From contig JALCQM010000013.1 of assembly GCA_022651245.1 (NCBI GenBank), positions 1 to 64,000 on the forward strand: a stretch of DNA of 64,000 bases, written 5' to 3'. This DNA is from Lactobacillus sp. (lineage in GTDB: Bacteria > Bacillota > Bacilli > Lactobacillales > Lactobacillaceae). This document shows positions 8,962-17,895 of this stretch, piece after piece. Made by a program: the position numbers and the translations under genes. Position 1 is the stretch's first letter; every line of letters begins with the position of its first letter. Under the pieces are notes generated by a model that was not told where the DNA came from, searched no databases, and saw nothing but the letters and a program-made list of their open reading frames with translations.

Positions 8962-10140
8962 TCAATCCAAGTTACAGCACCAAACCTCATTATTCCGGTA
9001 AATCGCGACTTCATTGAAGCCAAAGCTTTCGGCCTTGGTTTGTTCACCATTACAAATATCGATTAGTTTATCGAAGATCATCTGGCCACCTTCTTCAATG
9101 GACATTTTGCCATCAACGATCCCCGATAAATCCAAGTCGATATTATCATCCATCTTCTGGTAGGTGATCTTGTTGCCGGTGATTTTCAACATCGGCATAA
9201 TCGGGTTGCCGATTGGGGTGCCGCGACCAGTAGTGAATACGCACAGTTGCGCCCCCGCCGCCGACATCCCGGTGACAGACTCGATGTCATACCCTGGCGT
9301 GTCCATGACCACTAGCCCTTTTTCAGACGGAATCTCACCATATTTCAAGACTTCATTGATCGGCGTGGTGCCACCTTTACTGATCCCCCCTAAAGCCTTT
9401 TCTTCCAAGGTGGACAAGCCGCCTTTTTGGTTGCCTGGCGACGGGTTCGCGCCACGCACATCCACACCGAGATCGGCGAATTGCTGTTCCAAGCCGTGGA
9501 TAATGGTCAACAGGCGATCTTTGGTTTGCTCGTCTTTGGCCCGCCGCGCCAAAATGTGCTCGGTCCCGATCAGCTCTGTTGTTTCGCCAAACATCACCGA
9601 ACCGCCGACCGCCACCAGCTTGTCGCTAGCGACGCCTAAGGCCGGGTTCGGTGCCAGCCCGCTAGTGGCATCACTACCGCCGCAGTTAGTTGCCAACAAT
9701 AGGTGGGACAGATCAAATTCGACTTGCGGCTGCTTAGAGGCCTCCGTCAGTAGCTTGCGGGCGATCCGCGTCGCCTTGTCAATGGTGCGGATCGTACCGC
9801 CTTCTTCTTGGATGCTCATCGCATACACCGGCTTGTCCGTGGCGGCCATGATTCGGTCTTGCAAGGGAAATGGCTGAATCGTTTCACAGCCTAACCCAAT
9901 GATGATGGCCCCATAGACGTTCGGGTTCAAGGCGAAGCCTGTCATCGTCCGCTTGGTGATCTCCACCGCATCACCGACCTGGCCGCAGCCTTTGCCGGCC
10001 TGGATGAACACCAATCCGTTGACGTTTTCGGCGACGCGGCGGGCCGTTTCGTTGGCGCAGCCCACCGATGCCATGATGATCACCTTGTTGCGGATTCCAT
10101 AACTCCCATCAGCACGTTTATAGCCTTTCACTTTTATCAT
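8962..10140 (-). CDS. UxaA-family hydrolase/altronate dehydratase large domain
   Basis: GYKRADGSYGIRN start, ATNCGGSDATSGLAPNPALG, DTPGYDIESVTGMSAAGAQLCVFTTGRGTPIGNPI. Confidence 0.9.
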   Translation of the reverse strand: MIKVKGYKRADGSYGIRNKVIIMASVGCANETARRVAENVNGLVFIQAGKGCGQVGDAVEITKRTMTGFALNPNVYGAIIIGLGCETIQPFPLQDRIMAATDKPVYAMSIQEEGGTIRTIDKATRIARKLLTEASKQPQVEFDLSHLLLATNCGGSDATSGLAPNPALGVASDKLVAVGGSVMFGETTELIGTEHILARRAKDEQTKDRLLTIIHGLEQQFADLGVDVRGANPSPGNQKGGLSTLEEKALGGISKGGTTPINEVLKYGEIPSEKGLVVMDTPGYDIESVTGMSAAGAQLCVFTTGRGTPIGNPIMPMLKITGNKITYQKMDDNIDLDLSGIVDGKMSIEEGGQMIFDKLIDICNGEQTKAESFGFNEVAIYRNNEVWCCNLD

Positions 10141-10418
10141 CAGACTTTGATGCTCCTTACATTGAAAACATGGACGTGTTCGCCGACCGCAATGTCTTGG
10201 GTCGCCACCCCGATCAACTCCCCATATTTGACGACGTATTCATCAGTTTTAATCGGGGCCAACGCCACCTTGTGGTAGATGTCTGTGGCGTCTTTAACGG
10301 TGACCGTCGCTTCCGGTTGTCCTTCATAAAGGACTGTCAGCGCATCGCCAGGGTTGGCGTCTTGTAGTACCATCCCGACATTGTCCTTAGGGTTCATTCG
10401 CAAAATTTTGCCACTCAT
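10140..10418 (-). CDS. UxaA-family small SAF-domain subunit
   Basis: HKVALAPIKTDEYVVKYGELIGVATQDIAVGEHVHVFNV; abuts the large domain. Confidence 0.9.
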   Translation of the reverse strand: MSGKILRMNPKDNVGMVLQDANPGDALTVLYEGQPEATVTVKDATDIYHKVALAPIKTDEYVVKYGELIGVATQDIAVGEHVHVFNVRSIKV

Positions 10419-10837
10419 GATACTGCCTCCTGTCCTGCTGGATACTGCCACCCAACGATCGATGCCTTCCCCACTTCTAGCAAGTGCTCGTAGAGGTCAG
10501 CAAGCGGCAACGTCTTTACCGCAGCACTAGCTTCCAGCAACATCGGCAGGTTCAACCCGCAGATGATTCGAATCTGTCGTTGATCGTGGCAACAATCCCG
10601 CGCATTCATCACTGACGCGTTGAACGGGGTCGCGCCATACAAGTCCACGAAGAGTAAAACGTCTTCGTTAGGATACGCCGCTAGACAGCCTTGAATCGCG
10701 TCATGCAACTCGTCAAGACTACCGTCGCGCGTCAACGACAGGTGGTCAAAAGCTGCGGCTTCACCTGTGATCATGTCCACACTGTCCAATATCCCGGTGC
10801 TGAACTGTCCGTGAGTGATAATACAGATCTTCGTCAT
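10415..10837 (-). CDS. PTS mannose-family EIIA
   Basis: CIITHGQFSTGILDSVDMITG; LLFVDLYGATPFNAS. Confidence 0.92.
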   Translation of the reverse strand: MTKICIITHGQFSTGILDSVDMITGEAAAFDHLSLTRDGSLDELHDAIQGCLAAYPNEDVLLFVDLYGATPFNASVMNARDCCHDQRQIRIICGLNLPMLLEASAAVKTLPLADLYEHLLEVGKASIVGWQYPAGQEAVS

Positions 10838-10851
10838 GTCTACACCCACCT

Positions 10852-11346
10852 TTACTTGAAGAACTTCTTATCCGCTTCCTTCATTCCCACCTTTGGGGTA
10901 TCGGGCACTGTTTGGAAGAAGACGTCGGTACTACCCGCTGCCAATTCCTTGAGTTGATCATATTCTTGCTCAACCAGTGCCACCGATGGGATCACGAACT
11001 CTGCGCCGGTTTTCTTCGCCACCCCGCCTAAGTTCAAATGGTTCACCGGTAGTCCCTTTTTGATCACGTCATACGCGGTTTGCACGGTTTTGAACAGGAT
11101 CATCACCTGATAGTCACCAAACTGCTGCTCCTGCCAGAAGGTCAAGGCCTCATCTTGAGAGAACACATCCACATGTAAGCCGGCACTCTTGCCGGAGCTG
11201 ATGAAAATATCCTTCATGAAATCATCTTTGGCCAACGCGTCATCAATGATAAAAATCGCGTTGATGCCTAAGCCCTTAGACCACTTGGTCATGACTTGAC
11301 CATGAATTAACCGATGATCGACACGTCCTAATTTAATTTCACCCAT
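10852..11346 (-). CDS. PTS mannose-family EIIB
   Basis: GRVDHRLIHGQVMTKW phospho-His motif. Confidence 0.95.
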   Translation of the reverse strand: MGEIKLGRVDHRLIHGQVMTKWSKGLGINAIFIIDDALAKDDFMKDIFISSGKSAGLHVDVFSQDEALTFWQEQQFGDYQVMILFKTVQTAYDVIKKGLPVNHLNLGGVAKKTGAEFVIPSVALVEQEYDQLKELAAGSTDVFFQTVPDTPKVGMKEADKKFFK

Positions 11347-11376
11347 TTTGCTCACCTTTCAATCTGATTGCCAATT

Positions 11377-12243
11377 TTACAAAATTCCAATAGCGGCCAA
11401 TACCCCCAGGATCAACGTCACCCACAACAAGGCCTTAGTGGCATTTAAACCCTTCTTGGAGAAGTACAGGTAGATTCCCATGACGATGGCCAGCGGGATG
11501 ATCCCAGGTACCAAGCCATCGAGAATGGTTTGGAGTTTGAAGACCTTCCCAGACAAGTCGAACTTGAGGCTGGAAGAGACGGTAACGTAACTTGACGCGA
11601 TTGCCCCCATCATGAACAACCCTAAGATCGATAGCCCTTCGATCAGGTTCTGGATCTTATCCCCCTTGACGATTTCCGTTGCGGCGGAGCGACCGAGCTT
11701 GAAGCCCATTTTGACGAACTGCCAGCCATAGAGGTAGGTCACTAAGGTAAAACCGATCCACGGGAACAGCGCCCCTAGCGGACTGCCCGACTTGGCCCAC
11801 GGCAATGCAATCGCGATGAAAATGTATTGCAACGTCGCGTTATCGATCGAATCCCCGATGCCGGCCAACGCCCCCATCAAGCCGACCTTGGTGTTTTGGA
11901 TCAAGTCTTCGGTCACGGTTTCTTCTTGGTGGGCTGCCAATTCCTTAGCGCGAGTTTCTTCCAGGGAGGCCACAATCCCGGTGATCGTGCCGCCACCCCA
12001 AATTGCGTGGGTGTTGAAGAACACCATGTGGCGGTCATAGGCTTCGCGCAAGGCGTCTGGATCCTTATATAATTTCTTCAGGATCGGGGTGAGGCCGTAC
12101 ATGAACGCCGGGGCCACCTGCCGATCGTAAGTCCGTGGCACTTCATCGACCAGCCACCACCGGTTCCACGCCCGGTGTAAGTCTTTAGTCGTGATTGCAT
12201 CTGGGGTTAAATCTGTTGGTGTCGTCTTCTTCTCATCAGCCAT
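11377..12243 (-). CDS. PTS mannose-family EIID
   Basis: HMVFFNTHAIWGGGTITGI...VGLMGALAGIGDSI; hydrophobic C-terminus. Confidence 0.95.
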   Translation of the reverse strand: MADEKKTTPTDLTPDAITTKDLHRAWNRWWLVDEVPRTYDRQVAPAFMYGLTPILKKLYKDPDALREAYDRHMVFFNTHAIWGGGTITGIVASLEETRAKELAAHQEETVTEDLIQNTKVGLMGALAGIGDSIDNATLQYIFIAIALPWAKSGSPLGALFPWIGFTLVTYLYGWQFVKMGFKLGRSAATEIVKGDKIQNLIEGLSILGLFMMGAIASSYVTVSSSLKFDLSGKVFKLQTILDGLVPGIIPLAIVMGIYLYFSKKGLNATKALLWVTLILGVLAAIGIL

Positions 12244-12244
12244 G

Positions 12245-13009
12245 CTATTCGGCTCCTTTCTTCGCCATATTCTTCGTTAGCACAAAGATGCCGGCAACGA
12301 TCGTCCCTAAAATCGCGAATGTGACCATCGTGATCCCGTTCTTCTGGAAGATCTCGGCAATGAAGAAGGCCAAGAAGAAGAACCAGAGGTAGTTTCTCTT
12401 ACCGATGACGTGCAACGTCAACGCGATCCCTAAGGCGGCTAAGCCACCACCCACGACGTCTAAGACGTGGAAGATGATCGTTCCTTGTGCAGAACTGGTA
12501 ATGCTACTGATAATCGGTGTGCCAAAATATAAGGCAATGAACAAAGTTGGAACGAAAAGCACCATGGCAATCACGAGTGGCAAGAAGTAAATCGAAAACC
12601 AGAACTTCTTATCTTCAAGCCGTTCCACGAAGCCTTCTGTCACTTTAAGCACGAATGAGTTCAAGAAAATCTTGAAAGCGTATAAGTATGAGCCCAGCAT
12701 CCCCACTGGTACGGCAATGGCAACAGCGGCAGTGGGTTGTAAATTCCCGACCAACGCGGCGGCAACCGCCACGGCACTGGCCACGGCAGGTTCGGCAGGC
12801 ATCTGCCCACCAGGAGCAATCACCCCCATGTAAATCAACTGAATCGCGGCGCTGACCACCATGGCCCCACGCACGTCTCCCAGCACAATACCGACGAACA
12901 ACCCGGTGACTAACGGGGAGAACCGTAAATTTAACGAAGCAAAACCGAAACACCGAGACTCAACGAACCCTACCCACAGGGCAATAATCAATGCTTGTAG
13001 GACTGACAA
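12245..13009 (-). CDS. PTS mannose-family EIIC
   Basis: Polytopic membrane protein, LIYMGVIAPGGQMPAEPAVASAVA; TTG start with RBS. Confidence 0.93.
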   Translation of the reverse strand: MSVLQALIIALWVGFVESRCFGFASLNLRFSPLVTGLFVGIVLGDVRGAMVVSAAIQLIYMGVIAPGGQMPAEPAVASAVAVAAALVGNLQPTAAVAIAVPVGMLGSYLYAFKIFLNSFVLKVTEGFVERLEDKKFWFSIYFLPLVIAMVLFVPTLFIALYFGTPIISSITSSAQGTIIFHVLDVVGGGLAALGIALTLHVIGKRNYLWFFFLAFFIAEIFQKNGITMVTFAILGTIVAGIFVLTKNMAKKGAE

Positions 13010-13040
13010 TATGATCCCCTCACTTCATATTTAATTTTCA

Positions 13041-13056
13041 AAGAAAGCGCTTACTC
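13041..13056. promoter_or_regulatory. cre-like CcpA site upstream of the PTS operon
   Basis: AGAAAGCGCTTACT, 12/14 match to TGWAANCGNTNWCA. Confidence 0.5.
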
Positions 13057-13136
13057 ATGACTTCATTCTACCGAGTGTTCTGGGAATAAAAATACCCTTG
13101 TCCTGCCTCTGCTAAGGTAGTCAAGGGATTATCGAG

Positions 13137-15044
13137 TTATAATATCGCGCTGTTAAGGGCTTCTTGGAAGGCGTCACGGCTTAAATTTCCACCAATTAGT
13201 TGCTGGCGGAATGTTTTATCCCGCCACAAGTCAAATAGCGGCCGGTCCACTTGAATGAAATCTTCGAGGTGCTTCAACCGCACCACGAAAGTCAATTTCA
13301 CCGCTTGGCCGTGCCACGGCACCAGTTGCCGGTGTAGAATCGGCGTAATCGTAATGTCTTTGACCATTAAGTCATCGAATAAGAGTAATACAGCCATCCC
13401 GTTATGGACAAACAGATGAAACTGCGCCCGTAAGGCGTCCAATGTCGCCAGCTGGTGGCGGAAAACACTAAACCCACGCAACTGCTGGATCTGCGCCACA
13501 TACGCTTGCGGCACTTGATCAGGATTGAATTGCGACAAGTCGAGGGCATCGAAGAAGCGCTGACTCTTGGCGCTGGTCATGGCGAAATAATTGCCGACGC
13601 TGATCTTCACCTCATCGTAATGCTCCAGGCTCGTGAAGTACAACACGTGGTCATATTGGAAGAAATTTGCCAACGGTAAGTCGGTGACAATGATGTCTCC
13701 TTGGCGAATCGTGCTATCGACCGCCTCTTTGGCTTCAATGGTATGAACGAATTTGAAATATTCATGGGCCAAGTTCTTCGCGATGTACTCCGCAATCGAC
13801 GTCCCGGATTTGGCGATCACATACAGGTTTTGCCCGCTGGCTTCGGTGTAGGTGATTGTCTGCGCCCGTAACAACAACTTCAGCGGTCCCACATTAGAGG
13901 CGTCAAAAGGCACATGGCAGTGCTGACCCACCGCCTGTAAGATGCGGGCAGACAAGAATTCGCAAAGCATCGTTTTGCCCCCAATATTGCGCACGTTGTG
14001 GGCGTGGTTGACCAACCCCAACCGGCGCTCCAGCATCCCCAACATGATCGCATTCACCGCGCAAGCTGTAACAGTCTGCAGATCAGATTGAAACAAGGCA
14101 GCGTTCGGCTGCAAGACTTCCGCAACGATTTTGGCCACCGGGGCGCGCTCTTGCGGCGCCGACGCAGTAATCAAATCAGAAAACGGCTGCAAGGCATCAC
14201 GCTCGATTGAACATAAAATCACCTTACTGGTATTGATCAAGATCGCCGACACCGGCTCAATGGCATAAAATTGTAGCAACTCTAACGCCGCCATCCCGAT
14301 CGGGCTTTGGATCAGCATCTGCTCGAAGGCGGCCACCGAGGCATCAGTACGCCGCAGCGGCGCATCCGGCACGATCAGCCGCTCGCTGAGGATGAACACG
14401 GCCAATCGCTCCAACCGCGCATACGACAACGAGATGTTAAACACCATCAACCGCCGCCGGATCTCTTCAATCATCTGGTCTGTCGCTGCGATGGTGATCG
14501 GTTGCCCGTACAAGATACGGTTACCTAAGCGCGCCTGCATCTCACACAACAAGAGTTGCACGTGCAGCGCGTCACCACAAAGCGTCATTCCTTGGCCTTG
14601 GCGCAACACCAGCTTCACCTGATATTGGGCCAGCACCGCCTTCAGCGTCCCTAACAGTCCGCGAATATACTTGCGCCCGACGAACATCGCCTCTTCGAAA
14701 TCGGCGATCGTCACCCACCCGTGGGTGACATAGGCCTCTTGAATCAAGCGGACGATCATGTACTCGACGTCATAGTTCTCGGTGTCTTCCACCTGGCTGA
14801 AATACGCGATCGAGTTCAAGAAGATCTCAGCTTGCACCTTAGAGTCCACCTTAAGGAAGTACCCCTTGCCGCGCTGGGTGATGATCTCGATTTGGTAGCT
14901 GGCCAAAAGCGCTTGAATCTGGTGCATTTCCTTTTGTAGCGTCTTGACGCTGATGCCGACCCGCTTGGCGAGGTCGGTACCACTGATGAACATATCGGTG
15001 TCGATGAGGACTTGGATGATGGCGAGCTGGCGGGGTGTAAACAT
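13137..15044 (-). CDS. BglG/Mga-type PTS-linked transcriptional regulator
   Basis: N-terminal HTH (TPRQLAIIQVLIDTDMFISGTDLAKRVGISVKTLQKEM), PRD-like middle, EIIA-like C-terminus; upstream of the PTS operon. Confidence 0.8.
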   Translation of the reverse strand: MFTPRQLAIIQVLIDTDMFISGTDLAKRVGISVKTLQKEMHQIQALLASYQIEIITQRGKGYFLKVDSKVQAEIFLNSIAYFSQVEDTENYDVEYMIVRLIQEAYVTHGWVTIADFEEAMFVGRKYIRGLLGTLKAVLAQYQVKLVLRQGQGMTLCGDALHVQLLLCEMQARLGNRILYGQPITIAATDQMIEEIRRRLMVFNISLSYARLERLAVFILSERLIVPDAPLRRTDASVAAFEQMLIQSPIGMAALELLQFYAIEPVSAILINTSKVILCSIERDALQPFSDLITASAPQERAPVAKIVAEVLQPNAALFQSDLQTVTACAVNAIMLGMLERRLGLVNHAHNVRNIGGKTMLCEFLSARILQAVGQHCHVPFDASNVGPLKLLLRAQTITYTEASGQNLYVIAKSGTSIAEYIAKNLAHEYFKFVHTIEAKEAVDSTIRQGDIIVTDLPLANFFQYDHVLYFTSLEHYDEVKISVGNYFAMTSAKSQRFFDALDLSQFNPDQVPQAYVAQIQQLRGFSVFRHQLATLDALRAQFHLFVHNGMAVLLLFDDLMVKDITITPILHRQLVPWHGQAVKLTFVVRLKHLEDFIQVDRPLFDLWRDKTFRQQLIGGNLSRDAFQEALNSAIL

Positions 15045-15329
15045 GGTGACGGCCTCTTTCATTGATATATGAAGCGCTTACTTATACTAGCATTTCTAGT
15101 ACCTCTTTTATCGATGGCAGTAGAAGGGAGACAGGTTGGCCAAAAAAGTCATAGTGTGAACTCGGAATTCTTGAACATAGCTAGACTATATTCACATCTT
15201 CAGCCTCGTGATTACAGAAGAAGTTCCGAAAGCAGCTCGCACACAAACTGTTGCGTAACACGAACAAGATGTAAAATACAAAATCAGTTTAATCTTATTA
15301 TTACCTAATAATATCCAAACATTGATAGC

Positions 15330-16910
15330 TCACAAATTAAAGTATCGCCAATATTTATAGCTTTCGCGTCCTCTATGTAATCGTAATTGATTACGTTTTA
15401 TCTGTCTCATTACCTGGCGACGAATTACGACACGGTATTTTGGCTGCCCAGTTTCAAATATCTTCTGTGCGCGCAAGGCATAACCCAGCATAGATGACCT
15501 AGGCTTCTTCACCTCTGTGCTCAAATAGCGAGTCGTCACCCCCTTATGAACCGCTGACAAGGTTTCATATCTCATTTTTCGAATCTGCTGTAATCGGCCA
15601 AGAGATTTTTCAACTTCATGTAGATTTGGTGCGGCGTAGATTCTTTGAGTATCACCAGAGTGTTTGATATATTTAGGGACGCCTTTATTCAAAATGATTT
15701 CTGAATCACTTAATCCAAGCCTAACTTGGTCATACGAACGACCAAGTGTAATATACTTGCCGATTTTTCGACGCCCTCGATAGATAAATTTGTAAATGCT
15801 CTTTGGACGCATCGAAACGGAAACACCATCAAATATAAAGCCCAAATAGTCAATTTTACCCGGTTTCTGTTTTTCTGCGTTCTGAACATCATGAAGCATT
15901 ACTGCGTGACTATCTTGATTATATGAGTACAATTTAGTTTTTGTCGGCTCAATATCCAGATCAAGTGTTGATTGACTCCGCTGAATAATCTCGCTCTCAA
16001 GAATCTCAACAAAGCCTTTGCTCAAATGCTTTTTTGGAAGCACAATGATGAAATCATCAGAATAGCGCCGGTATAGTCCGCCCAACGTCTCACAATATTT
16101 TGACAACCACTCGTCAAAATCAATCATGTATACATTGGCCAATACTGCGCTTACTGCAGTTCCTTGTGGTATACCTACACGATTCTTACCGGAGAGGCGA
16201 ACCTTCTTTTGTTTGATCAGTTGTCCAAATTGCTGCAAATTGCTAACATAGGCGCGTGTTTTCGCACCATCTGGAACGTTCAGCCGATATGCATTTTTTA
16301 CATGTGAATCTTTCAACTGCCGTTCTAATGTTTTACGACTAATCGATTGATACTCTGTAATCGAACGCAGCATTCTACCCCAGCCTCTTGGCAAAACTCC
16401 GCCAAACACTTTCCGCATATTATCTACAAGATATTGGTGGTTTAATGTATCGAAAAAATGATGAAAATCTCCTTTTATAATCCAAGAATTTGGAAATAAA
16501 GTCACGTAGTCAAAAACTTCTTTTGCCGTAGTAATATTCGAAAGTTGCAATCCAGAACGACGTTCACGATACGCAACAGCAACCTCATTGATGTAATGAG
16601 AATTGGCATAGTTAGAGTACACGCGATTCAATGCTGCACCGTAATATCGATACGTCAAAGCGTCGTGATGTGAAGGTAATGTAATCTTTCGTGATTTTGG
16701 AGTGGCTGACTTTTCTTTAGGATGATAAATACGAAAACGGATTTCAAATGAAATAAACGGCAGATAACGGTGGTGGACTATGTCTCCATTGGAAAAATCT
16801 GCAACCAGCTGCCTTCTTTCCTTGTCGGTCAGTGGAAAATCAAAATGCAAATAATTCTTTCCATTGATTTTATCGAGAGCTCGCAAACCAACCTGCTTGT
16901 ATTCGTCCAT
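15330..16910 (-). CDS. Stand-alone reverse transcriptase (UG/DRT-like, class undetermined)
   Basis: KGDFHHFFDTLNH, GIPQGTAVSAVLANVYM, LYRRYSDDFIIVLP; no maturase or intron signs; GGAGG RBS before ATG. Confidence 0.85.
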   Translation of the reverse strand: MDEYKQVGLRALDKINGKNYLHFDFPLTDKERRQLVADFSNGDIVHHRYLPFISFEIRFRIYHPKEKSATPKSRKITLPSHHDALTYRYYGAALNRVYSNYANSHYINEVAVAYRERRSGLQLSNITTAKEVFDYVTLFPNSWIIKGDFHHFFDTLNHQYLVDNMRKVFGGVLPRGWGRMLRSITEYQSISRKTLERQLKDSHVKNAYRLNVPDGAKTRAYVSNLQQFGQLIKQKKVRLSGKNRVGIPQGTAVSAVLANVYMIDFDEWLSKYCETLGGLYRRYSDDFIIVLPKKHLSKGFVEILESEIIQRSQSTLDLDIEPTKTKLYSYNQDSHAVMLHDVQNAEKQKPGKIDYLGFIFDGVSVSMRPKSIYKFIYRGRRKIGKYITLGRSYDQVRLGLSDSEIILNKGVPKYIKHSGDTQRIYAAPNLHEVEKSLGRLQQIRKMRYETLSAVHKGVTTRYLSTEVKKPRSSMLGYALRAQKIFETGQPKYRVVIRRQVMRQIKRNQLRLHRGRESYKYWRYFNL

Positions 16911-16930
16911 ATTATCCTCCAAATGAAATC

Positions 16931-16971
16931 AGGCGCGACCTACTCGACTGTATCTGTCGTAAGTCACGCCT
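16931..16971 (-). ncRNA. Stable RNA hairpin immediately upstream of the RT
   Basis: Minus strand AGGCGTGAC TTA CGAC AGATACA GTCG AG TAG GTCGCGCCT; 16 bp with one AG bulge; U-G wobbles pair only in the minus-strand RNA. Confidence 0.6.
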
Positions 16972-17112
16972 GCCTATCTTATCTCCTCACTGATACAATG
17001 ATTCGAAAATAACATCCACCAGTAATGGTCGATGAATACATTTAACATTACAATTATAATGGCAACCATCATGATTGTGTCGTTAGTCAGCCAACAACAA
17101 GGAGGCACACTA

Positions 17113-17223
17113 ATGCTTAATCGCATCGCGCCCACGCTTATCAGGGTCATCATCGAGCATTACTGCTTGACATCACCGCCGGCTGGCGTTACGAGAGTCT
17201 CATCCGCGACAAATGTCGAATAG
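17113..17223 (+). CDS. Small 36-aa ORF, faintly Fst-like
   Basis: AGGAGG RBS then ATG; MLNRIAPTLIRVIIEHYCLTSPPAGVTRVSSATNVE. Confidence 0.3.
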   Translation: MLNRIAPTLIRVIIEHYCLTSPPAGVTRVSSATNVE

Positions 17224-17263
17224 TATCGTTTCGGAATCGGTGTATTTATTATACCATATCTTA

Positions 17264-17294
17264 TACGAAAATTACCCATTTATATATTTTCGTA
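17264..17294. promoter_or_regulatory. Perfect 9-bp inverted repeat
   Basis: TACGAAAAT-N13-ATTTTCGTA; second TATACGA/TCGTATA pair overlaps at 17262-17308. Confidence 0.45.
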
Positions 17295-17482
17295 GAAGAA
17301 ATCGTATAGTTAATTTAACTATCTTATTTGTCTACCGAACGCGCGAGCGCGGATATACACCGTTCTAAACTATAATTTTCATACAGAGCAGATCTATTGG
17401 CTTTTCTGCCAGAACCAACCTATTTACCAACTAATCTAGTTTTAGGTTTAATCGGCTAGTACCAATCTTGCGTCGAAAGTCA

Positions 17483-17758
17483 CTAGGCAGCCTGCATCAA
17501 CTTAATCAACGTATTCTTAACGTAAGAATACCAGTTCACTAACGTAACAAAGAATACCAGTTCACCAGCAATGACGATTACTTGCGTCTTAATAACTAGC
17601 AAATATGCTTTCTGGTGCTGGACAACAGTATCCGCAAATCGTCGTTGCCATTCAGGCTGTGGCGTTGCAACAAAATTTAACGTGATTCGGAATGCCTTTT
17701 AACTCTTCTTACGGTCATCACTGGTAAAGTCACTATAATCAACGTGATACATACACAT
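17483..17758 (-). pseudogene. Small membrane protein ORF interrupted by one in-frame TAA
   Basis: GGAGG then ATG; MCMYHVDYSDFTSDDRKKS*KAFRITLNFVATPQPEWQRRFADTVVQHQKAYLLVIKTQVIVIAGELVFFVTLVNWYSYVKNTLIKLMQAA*; TAA at 17699-17701. Confidence 0.5.
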
Positions 17759-17895
17759 TCTACGTTACCTCCAGAAAGGGGATAACTTTTTTACTCGTAG
17801 AAACACCTACTAGAACTGCACATTTCGTATATAATGCATATATGTAGGAAAGAGCGAGGCAATCGCTTCGACATTTTAGCAAGGTGGTGGCCTAA

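Noticed and set aside
15066-15080. Second cre-like site upstream of the PTS regulator (TGAAGCGCTTAC)
   Set aside because: One base shorter than the consensus spacing; too weak to list as a feature.
15330-16910. Group II intron or retron interpretation of the RT
   Set aside because: No maturase/HNH domain, no intron domain V-like sequence noticed and no recognised msr/msd; the long C-terminal extension fits stand-alone RTs better. Retron not absolutely excluded.
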